This document shows, piece after piece, positions 15,749-21,957 of a stretch of DNA of 21,957 bases (position 1 is the stretch's first letter; the number at the start of each line of letters is the position of its first letter). A program made the position numbers and the translations under genes. Source of the DNA: JAZRGE01 sp045644025 (GTDB lineage: Bacteria > Bacillota > Clostridia > Oscillospirales > Acutalibacteraceae); contig JAZRGE010000126.1 of the NCBI GenBank assembly GCA_045644025.1, forward strand, positions 1-21,957. The letters are read 5' to 3'. The notes under the pieces were generated by a model. That model saw only the letters and a list, made by a program, of their open reading frames with translations. It was not told the origin of the DNA and did no database searches.

Positions 15749-16591
15749 TTATATTTTTATCAATTCATTAAGCCTTGCAAGCTCGCCTTCAAAGCATAGG
15801 CCAAATCGGTGGTCTTCACTTTTATTGGCGGTGGCAGCAACGCATTCGTACGTGAATTCTGCCGCAATTTTTGCCGCTTTTTCCAGTGGAACACCGTTAA
15901 GACAGGCTGCAAATATCACCGAAGCAAAAAGATCTCCCGTGCCGTGAAAATGCCCGCGAATTTTAGGGGTGGAGTGCCTGCAAATTCGGCCGTTTTCACA
16001 CGCCAAAATTTCTATGCTATCGCCCCCAAAATCAAGGCCTGTAAGCACCACGGAAGCGCCGGTTTTTTCAGCCAATTCCCTGGCCATTTCTGCCGCCTCT
16101 TCCCTATCTATATCTGCCGGATCAACATCCGTTTTCAGCAGCATCGCAGCCTCGGTGAGGTTAGGGGTGATCACATGCGCTTTGCAGCAAAGTTGCAACA
16201 TTTTTTCTGCAAAATCCGCCTGAAAACCTGCATACATTTTGCCGTTATCCGCCATCGCGGGGTCCACAAGGATCAAGGTTTCTTCTATCTTAAATTTATC
16301 AATTAAATTGCAAACAATATCCACTTGCTCTCCGTTTGCCAAGTAGCCGCTGCAAATTCCATCAAACAAGGGATTTAAGCGCTCCCAATGGGCAATAATG
16401 CCCTGCATTTCCTCGGTGAGCTCTTTGCGAAGCACTTGGCCGAGACCGCCCGTGTGGGCAGAGAGCAGAGCTGTGGGCAGCACCGATGTTTCCACCCCTG
16501 CGGCAGAAAGCACGGGCAACGCGATCGTGAGCGCGCACTTGCCAAAGCAAGATATATCCTCTATGGCTACGGCACGTTTAATTTTCTGCAT
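15749..16591 (-). CDS. Pyridoxal/pyridoxamine kinase (ribokinase-like family)
   Basis: The 280-residue cytoplasmic enzyme should phosphorylate vitamin B6 forms with ATP in the salvage of pyridoxal 5-phosphate. The N-terminus (KRAVAIEDISCFGKCALTIA) is the typical opening of Bacillota pyridoxamine kinases, followed by PTALLSAHTGG (39-49), LVDPAMADNGKMY (108-120), ITPNLTEA (141-148) and the ribokinase signature GHFHGTGDLF (213-222), whose Asp220 is the expected catalytic base. A GTG at 16633 would add 14 residues, but it has no ribosome site, whereas GAAAGAAG precedes ATG 16591 and the family normally begins near this point. Related phosphomethylpyrimidine kinases share the fold, but the DISCFG opening argues for the B6 enzyme. 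It is transcribed alone, away from the divergent small gene. Confidence 0.88.
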   Translation of the reverse strand: MQKIKRAVAIEDISCFGKCALTIALPVLSAAGVETSVLPTALLSAHTGGLGQVLRKELTEEMQGIIAHWERLNPLFDGICSGYLANGEQVDIVCNLIDKFKIEETLILVDPAMADNGKMYAGFQADFAEKMLQLCCKAHVITPNLTEAAMLLKTDVDPADIDREEAAEMARELAEKTGASVVLTGLDFGGDSIEILACENGRICRHSTPKIRGHFHGTGDLFASVIFAACLNGVPLEKAAKIAAEFTYECVAATANKSEDHRFGLCFEGELARLNELIKI

Positions 16592-16667
16592 ATCAATCTT
16601 CTTTCCGTTTGAATATTTTTCCCTTTTCGGCACACACTATTTTCGACACTGATTGGAGGTAGCGAAA

Positions 16668-16847
16668 ATGAACAAAAGCAGTATGAACTTTATTAAGGGC
16701 ATGGGTGCAGGCGCAATAGCAGGAATGGCTATGGCCGCCGCAGGCGCAATGATGCTTAAGAACAAAAAAGCCTTCGGAAAAAGCGCCAAAAAAGCCGTGA
16801 ACGCCGTTGGCGATATCGTAGACAGCGTTCAGGAGATGTTTAGATAA
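16668..16847 (+). CDS. Small glycine/alanine-rich protein with one hydrophobic segment
   Basis: The 59-residue product has a hydrophobic glycine/alanine/methionine-rich segment (about 10-34, GAGAIAGMAMAAAGAMML) followed by a basic, helical C-terminal half (KNKKAFGKSAKKAVNAVGDI). It resembles short YtxH-like membrane-associated proteins in composition, with a possible amphipathic tail, but I cannot assign a family. The ribosome site TTGGAGGT lies 7 bases before ATG 16668; an in-frame ATG at 16653 lies upstream of that site and is rejected. It diverges from the kinase gene and converges on the next membrane protein gene, with only 9 bases between the two stops. Function unknown. Confidence 0.75.
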   Translation: MNKSSMNFIKGMGAGAIAGMAMAAAGAMMLKNKKAFGKSAKKAVNAVGDIVDSVQEMFR

Positions 16848-16856
16848 TAACAAAAA

Positions 16857-17582
16857 TCAGTCGTCATTGCAAGTGGAGTCGGCCAAAGATGTGGCAGACT
16901 CCGCTTTTTTTGCTCTGTTTTCTCTTATTTTAGCCACAAAATAGCCGCCAAGCACCACAGCACCGGCGCTGCTGGTATCCACAATAATATCATCCATTGT
17001 GTCTCTCAGCGCATCGCGCCCGATAAGCAGGTTGCCGCCCACATCGCGAAACTTTTGCATATTCATTCCAAAAAGTCCATCGCCCAGGTATTCGTATATT
17101 TCCCAAAACGTACCTATTGTGACAGCGAAGCAAAGCGCAAAAAGTGCCACAAATATAGGGTTTAACTTCATCTTCACACTCTCAGCTTCGTTGAAGATAC
17201 TTACCACCGAATATCCCAGCGCGCCAAGCATAGCGCCCGAAAAGGCATGAAGAACAGTATCCCAATTAGGGATAAGATAATAAAAGCTGTGCACCTCGCC
17301 GAGATAGATAGCGCAATAAAGAAATATGAAATATAAAAGTTCCATATAATCGGGCACGTCTATTGAAAGTTTCCTTTCCAAAAAGCCGGGAAGCAGCATC
17401 ACCACAACGCCCAGAAGGCACTGCAGCAGCATAAGCACATAATCGCTGCGAACGGTGGCACTATAGGCCGAATCCGGCACCGTGAGAAGTCTGGCTATCA
17501 CGTAGGCAATCGAGCCCAACAGCGTTATCATCACCACAATGCCCACTATTTTCTTGATTTTTGTGAATTTATCTGTTTTCAT
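16857..17582 (-). CDS. YjdF/DUF2238-like integral membrane protein
   Basis: The 241-residue protein has about six hydrophobic segments (roughly 10-33, 48-66, 81-103, 109-130, 141-160 and 205-218). Conserved-looking polar motifs in and between them are NWDTVLHAFSGAMLG (106-120), FWEIYEYLGD (159-168) and DTMDDIIVDTSSAG (194-207), the pattern I associate with the YjdF/DUF2238 family; His112, Glu161, Glu164 and the Asp cluster could line one site. The C-terminus is charged and cytoplasmic. The start ATG 17582 has GGGTGA just upstream. Biochemical role is not known for the family as far as I can recall. The last 16 codons lie over a terminator that serves the opposite-strand small gene. Confidence 0.82.
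   Translation of the reverse strand: MKTDKFTKIKKIVGIVVMITLLGSIAYVIARLLTVPDSAYSATVRSDYVLMLLQCLLGVVVMLLPGFLERKLSIDVPDYMELLYFIFLYCAIYLGEVHSFYYLIPNWDTVLHAFSGAMLGALGYSVVSIFNEAESVKMKLNPIFVALFALCFAVTIGTFWEIYEYLGDGLFGMNMQKFRDVGGNLLIGRDALRDTMDDIIVDTSSAGAVVLGGYFVAKIRENRAKKAESATSLADSTCNDD
16873..16911 (+). terminator. Terminator of the small + strand gene, inside the convergent gene's coding sequence
   Basis: Arms GTGGAGTC (16873-16880) and GACTCCGC (16897-16904), with an inner GCCA/TGGC pairing (16882-16885 with 16892-16895) across one mismatch and a 6-base loop, are followed by seven Ts (16905-16911). The whole hairpin lies in the 3' end of the DUF2238-like gene on the minus strand. Confidence 0.82.
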
Positions 17583-17605
17583 ACACTCACCCTATAATAA
17601 TATAC

Positions 17606-17621
17606 CGCATTTTTATATGCG
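17606..17621. repeat. Short inverted repeat upstream of the DUF2238-like gene
   Basis: CGCAT and ATGCG flank a 6-base centre, located 24 bases before the leftward start codon. It could be an operator or a small leader hairpin; it is short enough to be chance. Confidence 0.35.
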
Positions 17622-17646
17622 TTTTATTTCTAAATTATTACGAGTA

Positions 17647-17675
17647 TTGAAATATTCTATAATAAATGATAGAAT
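17647..17675 (+). promoter_or_regulatory. Sigma-A-type promoter of rsmA
   Basis: TTGAAA (17647-17652), a 17-base spacer and TAGAAT (17670-17675) lie about 30 bases before the rsmA start codon, in the gap between two divergent genes. Confidence 0.75.
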
Positions 17676-17705
17676 ACATAAGAAGTTTTCTTTTGGGAGA
17701 AAAAT

Positions 17706-18539
17706 ATGTACAATCTTGCAGATATTAACACCATTAAAAAAATAATAAGCAAACACGGTTTCAGCTTCAAGAAATCTATGGGTCAGAATTTCCTTACCGA
17801 CGAAGGCGTTTGCCCTGCTATGGCCGACTACTGTGAAGGCCGCAACGTGTTGGAAATAGGCCCCGGTATCGGCGTGCTCACGGTGCAGTTGGCTGCCAGA
17901 GCCAAAAAAGTGGTTTCGGTGGAGCTGGATAAGTCTTTGGAAAAAATATTGGCCGACACCCTTTCCCACACCAACAACACCACCGTTGTTTACGGGGATG
18001 TGATGAAACTCGATCTGAAAGCCCTGCTTAAGGAGCATTTTGGAGATGAGCCTGTAGCCGTATGTGCCAATCTGCCCTACAATATCACCTCCCCCGTGGT
18101 GATGATGCTCTTAGAGGGAGATTATAATATAGACCGAATGGTGCTAATGGTGCAAAAAGAAGCCGCCGAGCGCATTTGTGCTCCCGTGGGTTCCCGCCAG
18201 GCCGGTGCGATCACCGTTGCCGTTGCTATGCAGACCAGCCGTGAGCTGCTTTTCGAAGTGGGACGTGAATGCTACGTGCCTCAGCCCAACGTAGATAGCG
18301 CCGTGATGCTGTTGGATAGATTGGAACACCCGCCGATTGCTCCAAAAAGTATGGAAAGATTTTGCGCTGTTGTTAAGGCCGGCTTTGCCCAAAGGCGCAA
18401 GACATTGCGCAACTCCCTTTCTTCTATTGCAGATAAGCAAAGCATAGAGTGTGCACTGAACACGGCAGGTGTATCCCCCACCGCTCGCATAGAAGAGCTT
18501 TCCCTTGAGCAGATCGCGAATATTTCCGACAATTTATAA
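17706..18539 (+). CDS. rsmA: 16S rRNA dimethyladenosine transferase RsmA (KsgA)
   Basis: The 277-residue cytoplasmic methyltransferase dimethylates two adjacent adenines in the 3' end hairpin of 16S rRNA, using S-adenosylmethionine, late in small-subunit assembly. Visible motifs: KKSMGQNFLTD (22-32), the SAM-binding EIGPGIGVLT (50-59), VELDK (72-76), GDVMKLD (97-103), the catalytic ANLPYNITSP (121-130) and the C-terminal FAQRRKTLRNSL (227-238). Length and order are those of normal RsmA. The start ATG 17706 has GGGAGA 5 bases upstream and a promoter in front. It has no partner gene in the same direction and ends at the hairpin before rubrerythrin. Confidence 0.97.
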   Translation: MYNLADINTIKKIISKHGFSFKKSMGQNFLTDEGVCPAMADYCEGRNVLEIGPGIGVLTVQLAARAKKVVSVELDKSLEKILADTLSHTNNTTVVYGDVMKLDLKALLKEHFGDEPVAVCANLPYNITSPVVMMLLEGDYNIDRMVLMVQKEAAERICAPVGSRQAGAITVAVAMQTSRELLFEVGRECYVPQPNVDSAVMLLDRLEHPPIAPKSMERFCAVVKAGFAQRRKTLRNSLSSIADKQSIECALNTAGVSPTARIEELSLEQIANISDNL

Positions 18540-18567
18540 TATTAAGCTATATTGCAATAAATAACAA

Positions 18568-18594
18568 AAGCGGCACAGGAAACCTGTGCCGCTT
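18568..18594. terminator. Hairpin terminator between rsmA and rubrerythrin, probably bidirectional
   Basis: A 12-base-pair stem AAGCGGCACAGG / CCTGTGCCGCTT (18568-18579 and 18583-18594) has a 3-base loop. On the minus strand the T-run TTTTG follows directly, serving the rubrerythrin gene; on the plus strand a weaker TTAATTTC follows, serving rsmA. Confidence 0.88.
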
Positions 18595-18607
18595 AATTTC
18601 TTTGCGA

Positions 18608-19147
18608 TTAATAATTCTCTTTGCGAACCTCGAAGAATGCCTGGGGATGAGCGCAAACGGGGCAGATCTGGGGAGCCTTCTTGCCGATCACAAGATGTCC
18701 GCAGTTGCGGCATTCCCACATGATCTCTTCGCTCTTCTCAAACACCTTCTGCATCTCAACGTTGTTGAGCAGAGCAAGATATCTCTCTTCGTGAGATTTC
18801 TCGATCTTAGCTACCATACGGAATTTAGCGGCGATGGCTGTGAAGCCCTCTTCCTCTCCTTCCTTTGCAAAGGTGGCGTACATATCAGTCCACTCATAGT
18901 TCTCGCCTTCTGCAGCAGCCTTAAGGTTCTCGGCGGTAGTTCCCAGCTCGCCCAGCTCCTTAAACCACATTTTTGCGTGTTCCTTTTCGTTTTCTGCTGT
19001 CTTCAAAAAGATTTCTGCGATCTGCTCATAGCCTTCCTTTTTGGCCACGGAAGCAAAATATGTGTACTTATTTCTTGCCTGAGATTCGCCTGCAAATGCG
19101 GCGGCAAGATTTGCTGCGGTTTTTGTGCCTTTAAGTTCTTTTGCCAT
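18608..19147 (-). CDS. rbr: Rubrerythrin
   Basis: The 179-residue cytoplasmic non-haem iron protein reduces hydrogen peroxide in anaerobes. The four-helix diiron domain shows ligands Glu21 (AGESQARNKY), Glu54 and His57 (ENEKEHAKM), a Glu-rich third helix (GEEEGF, 97-102) and Glu116/His119 (IEKSHEERY). The C-terminal rubredoxin-like domain has Cys146-x2-Cys149 and Cys162-x2-Cys165 (CRNCGH, CPVCAHPQAFF), binding one iron. Length is slightly below the classical 191 residues but complete. AAAGGAGAA precedes ATG 19147. It is a single-gene unit with its own promoter and terminator; I see no clear PerR box. Confidence 0.97.
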   Translation of the reverse strand: MAKELKGTKTAANLAAAFAGESQARNKYTYFASVAKKEGYEQIAEIFLKTAENEKEHAKMWFKELGELGTTAENLKAAAEGENYEWTDMYATFAKEGEEEGFTAIAAKFRMVAKIEKSHEERYLALLNNVEMQKVFEKSEEIMWECRNCGHLVIGKKAPQICPVCAHPQAFFEVRKENY

Positions 19148-19209
19148 TGTTATATTCTCCTTTAGTTGTTTATTTTTATTTGTTGAAAGCCGTCGGACTA
19201 TCTGAGTTC

Positions 19210-19238
19210 ATACTACCACAAAAACCGCTGATTTTCAA
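19210..19238 (-). promoter_or_regulatory. Sigma-A-type promoter of rubrerythrin
   Basis: On the minus strand TTGAAA (19238-19233), a 17-base spacer and TAGTAT (19215-19210) are seen, leaving a leader of about 55 bases before ATG 19147. Confidence 0.75.
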
Positions 19239-19246
19239 CAATTTTT

Positions 19247-20131
19247 TCATTTCATAAGTTTAATTCCCGGGGATATAGCGCTTATTTCAGCCTTTTCCAC
19301 CGTGCCGCCGAATTCACCGTCTAATGTCCAGGAAACGGCATCCGAGCTGGTGAACACAGCTTTACGCACCTGCATTCTATAGATCATCGGAGATTTTTCG
19401 GCTCCCTGCAGCAGGCTTAGGGCTGCTTCCTGAGTTTCGCCGAAGTTCTTGGGGTTCTTCACAAGAGTGAGCTCCAGCAAGCCGTCGCCCGTATCAATAT
19501 TCCCCTTCGGGAAAAATTTGAAACCGCCAACCGAAACGGTGTTGGATACCATTCCGTAGATGAATTCATCCTTTATCACGGCCGAATCGGTTTTTATCTC
19601 TATCAGCACGGGTTTGAGTGTGGGAATTCGCTTAACTCCCTCAAAAATATATGCCATCTTGCCGAAATTGGCCTTAGCCTTTTGGGGTGTGAGATATGAA
19701 ACATCCGAAAAAGCGCCGAACGCCGCCACGTAGGTGAAAATCCTATCGTTAAATCGACCCAGATCACATTCTGTGCCTTCTCCGGAAACAATAGCCTTTG
19801 CGACTTTGTTCATTTCTCTGGAAAGATTATGGGTGGCGGCAAAATCGTTCATGGTGCCTGTGGGAATATATCCCAAGGGCACTTTTCCACCCGAAGCGAT
19901 TATCCCGTTAACAGTCTCATTAAGGGTGCCATCGCCTCCGCAGCAAACCACCATATCGTAGTCTTTCGCCTTTTGGGCAACTTTTTCCATGATCTCACCC
20001 ATTCTCTGGGAAATAAGCATGGTAGTCTCCCACCCGGCTTTGGCAAAAACATCCAATATTTCTAAGAGGCAATTGCGTATATCACTCTTACCTGCCTTGG
20101 GATTCACCGCAAAGAGCAGTTTCTTTCCCAT
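19247..20131 (-). CDS. YegS/DagK-type diacylglycerol (lipid) kinase
   Basis: The 294-residue enzyme should transfer phosphate from ATP to diacylglycerol or a similar lipid at the inner membrane face, returning it to phospholipid synthesis. Motifs of the catalytic domain: FAVNPKAGK (7-15), VVCCGGDGTLNETVNG (61-76), YIPTGTMNDFA (88-98), then FPKGNIDTGDGLLEL (207-221) and WTLDGEF (268-274) in the C-terminal beta domain. An in-frame ATG at 20140 gives three more residues, but the ribosome site AGGAG touches that codon; with 9 bases to ATG 20131 the shorter form fits. It follows the unknown 248-residue gene by 15 bases, so they are cotranscribed. The lipid specificity is inferred from family. Confidence 0.93.
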   Translation of the reverse strand: MGKKLLFAVNPKAGKSDIRNCLLEILDVFAKAGWETTMLISQRMGEIMEKVAQKAKDYDMVVCCGGDGTLNETVNGIIASGGKVPLGYIPTGTMNDFAATHNLSREMNKVAKAIVSGEGTECDLGRFNDRIFTYVAAFGAFSDVSYLTPQKAKANFGKMAYIFEGVKRIPTLKPVLIEIKTDSAVIKDEFIYGMVSNTVSVGGFKFFPKGNIDTGDGLLELTLVKNPKNFGETQEAALSLLQGAEKSPMIYRMQVRKAVFTSSDAVSWTLDGEFGGTVEKAEISAISPGIKLMK

Positions 20132-20146
20132 TAAGGTCATCTCCTA

Positions 20147-20893
20147 TCAATTATACAGAGCCTTAAACTTTTTATTCTTGGAAGCAACAGATACTATCTC
20201 TATTGCGCCGCTCTTAAGGTAGGGATAATCACCCATGCTCTCAAGCACGGATGCAAACAGCTCCTTATCATCAAAGAAGGCACCGCCGAAGAAAAGAGAC
20301 ATAATAAGGTCTGCCACCTGCCTATCTCCTTCGCAATAAAACTCGTTAAGCATGGCCAGCATTTTATCCAACTGCTTCTTATTATTGCCGGAAGCCACTT
20401 CTTTAAACTTCTCTCGAGCACGAAGCCCATAAAAATCAATAGGCATAAAGCTGCCGTATTCGCTCACATTGGCCTTATAGTCCTCCTTAAACTGGGGATA
20501 AATAGCCAGGAAGCGCTGGGTGAACTGCTCCATACTAAGAGCGCCATCCTTCTTAACGGCCTTTATGGGCAGGGAAACATCGGCTCCCACGGCAGGCCTT
20601 TCCTTGGCAATGCCCAGCTTCTTGCGAATACAATCCGCAAAATCTTCACCGATAGTCTCAGCATCCTTCTTGCGGTGTGTTTCATCAAACAACCAAACAG
20701 AAAGTTTGCTCTCGCTTTCGGTTTCGCCGTCCGATTCCTTGCAAAAAAGAGCAAAAGTCTTGGAAGTCTCATCATAGTTTATGCAAAAGATCATATTATC
20801 TTTCTTGAAGCAGCCGTCCTTTTCCTCAAAGCCCAAAGGTTCTGCAAATTCGCGAACTTTGGCCGCTACAACTTCAAAAATCATATCATCCAT
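20147..20893 (-). CDS. Hypothetical protein cotranscribed with the lipid kinase
   Basis: The 248-residue product has no signal peptide or membrane helix and is acidic overall. Two parts can be seen. An N-terminal part (1-105) has alternating strands (KDNMIFCINYDETSKTFALF, then KLSVWLFDE) and a helix DAETIGEDFADCIRKKLG. A mostly helical part (about 130-248) contains MEQFTQRFLAIYPQFKEDYK, KKQLDKMLAMLNEFYCEGD and DLIMSLFFGGAFF. I do not recognise the family with confidence. The start ATG 20893 has AAAGGAA 7 bases upstream; a longer in-frame option (20962) would start before any ribosome site. Its stop lies just before the kinase start, so it leads a two-gene operon. Function unknown. Confidence 0.8.
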   Translation of the reverse strand: MDDMIFEVVAAKVREFAEPLGFEEKDGCFKKDNMIFCINYDETSKTFALFCKESDGETESESKLSVWLFDETHRKKDAETIGEDFADCIRKKLGIAKERPAVGADVSLPIKAVKKDGALSMEQFTQRFLAIYPQFKEDYKANVSEYGSFMPIDFYGLRAREKFKEVASGNNKKQLDKMLAMLNEFYCEGDRQVADLIMSLFFGGAFFDDKELFASVLESMGDYPYLKSGAIEIVSVASKNKKFKALYN

Positions 20894-20997
20894 AGTGAAA
20901 TTCCTTTCAAATATGTTTATTCTATGGTATCTTACCACATTTTCCGCAGAAAAAAAAGGCAAAACTGTAAATTTTTCAAAAATTTCTCTTTATTATT

Positions 20998-21028
20998 TCG
21001 ACAAAATGGTTTATTATATTATTGTAAT
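20998..21028 (+). promoter_or_regulatory. Possible promoter of zapA
   Basis: TCGACA (20998-21003) matches the -35 consensus at five of six bases. The -10 could be TATTGT (21020-21025, spacer 16) or TGTAAT (21023-21028, spacer 19); neither combination is ideal. The position, about 20 bases before the zapA start, fits. Confidence 0.45.
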
Positions 21029-21047
21029 TAACAAAGAGGTGAATTTT

Positions 21048-21392
21048 ATGGCAAACAAGATCAAAATAGTTGTCGGTGGCGTAGACTACATCGTTTATTC
21101 AGACGACAACGAAGAATATCTTCGCGCACTGGGCGATGAACTTGGCCGCAAGATGGATCTTCTTGCTGCTTCCAAGCCCTTCCTTTCCACCACAATGGTT
21201 GCGGTGATGACTGCTCTGGACTATATGGATCAGTCCAAAAAGCTGGCCGCAGAAATCGATAAGCTAAAGGTGCAGATCAAGGATCGCTCCGAGGATTCGG
21301 CTTCTGCCAGAATCGATGCCGAAGAGGCTCGCCGCGAAATCGAAAGGCTGAGCCGCGAAAACAGCAATCTGAGAGCAAAGCTTATAAAGTAA
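21048..21392 (+). CDS. zapA: Cell division protein ZapA
   Basis: The 114-residue cytoplasmic protein should bind FtsZ and promote bundling of its filaments at the division ring. The N-terminal beta-hairpin (KIKIVVGGVDYIVYSDDNEE, 4-23) and the following helix (YLRALGDELGRKMDLLAASK) are the ZapA pattern. The second half is a long charged helix (about 60-114, KKLAAEIDKLKVQI to SRENSNLRAKL), a coiled coil for dimer formation. The ribosome site AGAGGTG lies 6 bases before ATG 21048; longer in-frame extensions lie in the AT-rich promoter region and are rejected. It is monocistronic here, ended by a hairpin 8 bases after the stop. Confidence 0.92.
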   Translation: MANKIKIVVGGVDYIVYSDDNEEYLRALGDELGRKMDLLAASKPFLSTTMVAVMTALDYMDQSKKLAAEIDKLKVQIKDRSEDSASARIDAEEARREIERLSRENSNLRAKLIK

Positions 21393-21395
21393 AAT

Positions 21396-21422
21396 AAAAA
21401 CCTGCCGAACGGCAGGTTTTTT
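21396..21422. terminator. Terminator between zapA and the malic enzyme gene
   Basis: The stem CCTGCC (21401-21406) / GGCAGG (21411-21416) with loop GAAC is flanked by five As on the left and six Ts on the right, so it can end both convergent transcripts. Confidence 0.93.
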
Positions 21423-21425
21423 ATT

Positions 21426-21957
21426 TTATCTTCTTGCAACTCCGGTTTCCCTTGCTGCCTTGGCAACCGCCTCAGCCACCTTGGCACCAACGCTTCGGTC
21501 GGTAGCCTTGGGGATAATAATTCCGTTAGCTAAATCTTCTTCGCTCACCATATCGGCCAATGCTTTGGCAGCGGCAAGCTTCATTTCGTTGTTGATATCC
21601 TTGGCGCGCACTTCCATAGCGCCACGGAACACTCCCGGAAAAACAAGCACGTTGTTTATCTGATTGGCAAAATCACTGCGGCCCGTGGCCACGATTCTTG
21701 CACCGCCCTTGATAGCCTCCTCGGGCATGATTTCGGGAGTGGGGTTAGCGCAGGCAAAAACTATCGGATCTTTAGCCATAGTGGCTATATCCTCTGCCTT
21801 AAGCAGATTCGGAGCCGATACGCCTATAAACACATCTGCACCAGGAAGCACGTCCTTAAGTGTTCCCTTTTTCTTTTCGGGGTTAGTGGTCTTAGCAAGA
21901 TACTCGCGCATCGGATTGCCCTTGTGATCATCTCCGTCCCAAATCACGCCATCCTTA
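21426..21957 (-). CDS. Malic enzyme, C-terminal part (partial)
   Basis: The gene runs off the right edge; 176 residues of the C-terminus are visible. The enzyme oxidatively decarboxylates malate to pyruvate with NAD(P). Malic-enzyme features are the end of the nucleotide-binding domain: LKDVLPGADVFIGVSAPNLL, then DPIVFACANPTPEIMPEEA with the family motif ANPTPE, followed by ARIVATGRSDFANQINNVLVFPG, in which the RSDFxNQ-NN segment is typical. The end of the protein (IIIPKATDRSVGAKVAEAVA) matches the short bacterial type of about 390 residues. Whether it prefers NAD or NADP cannot be said, since the cofactor-selecting residues lie outside the window. Confidence 0.95.
   Translation of the reverse strand, partial: KDGVIWDGDDHKGNPMREYLAKTTNPEKKKGTLKDVLPGADVFIGVSAPNLLKAEDIATMAKDPIVFACANPTPEIMPEEAIKGGARIVATGRSDFANQINNVLVFPGVFRGAMEVRAKDINNEMKLAAAKALADMVSEEDLANGIIIPKATDRSVGAKVAEAVAKAARETGVARR

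Noticed and set aside
20932..20942. GGTATCTTACC inverted repeat near a possible extended -10 of the 248-residue gene
   Set aside because: The arms are only 4 bases and no good -35 lies at proper distance, so it was not listed as a promoter or operator.

Overview
The window looks like chromosomal DNA of an anaerobic, low-to-mid GC Bacillota, most likely a gut-type clostridium of the Oscillospiraceae/Ruminococcaceae kind. Supporting signs are strong AGGAGG-type ribosome sites, sigma-A-like promoters, rubrerythrin, ZapA, a NAD(P)-type malic enzyme, CUT1 sugar-transport permeases without a linked ATPase, and GLUG-motif surface proteins. The species cannot be named from sequence alone.

Region 1 (1-12000, all leftward). 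From one strong promoter at 12080-12108 a tightly packed operon of at least nine genes runs off the left edge. In order it encodes a GH130 glycoside phosphorylase (cytoplasmic), a 41-residue acidic peptide, two tandem paralogous secreted GLUG-repeat proteins (the second with a C-terminal membrane anchor), a 967-residue solute-binding protein carrying two extra beta-rich modules, two CUT1 permeases, a membrane protein joining NHL repeats, a TPR-like segment and a YIP1-type domain, and the start of a DUF5696-like protein. The likely sense is that a glycan is captured at the surface, imported as an oligosaccharide and cleaved by phosphorolysis inside. The two GLUG proteins, the short peptide, the oversized binding protein and the NHL/YIP1 protein have no obvious role in textbook sugar import and are the best candidates for an undescribed system.

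Region 2 (12000-15380). A divergent promoter (12251-12280) drives an MFS transporter and a cytoplasmic GH2 glycosidase, coupled by a 14-base overlap and closed by a strong terminator. The two promoters are separated by a stretch of A/T-tracts in helical phase. This second operon probably handles a related or overlapping sugar.

Region 3 (15380-21957). Ordinary housekeeping genes: a 330-base AT-rich gap without a convincing gene, a pyridoxal/pyridoxamine kinase, a 59-residue glycine/alanine-rich small protein, a YjdF/DUF2238-like membrane protein, rsmA, rubrerythrin, a YegS/DagK-type lipid kinase cotranscribed with an unknown 248-residue protein, zapA, and the C-terminal part of a malic enzyme at the right edge. 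Hairpin terminators separate most of these units. I see no rRNA, tRNA, CRISPR array, transposase, integrase or phage gene.
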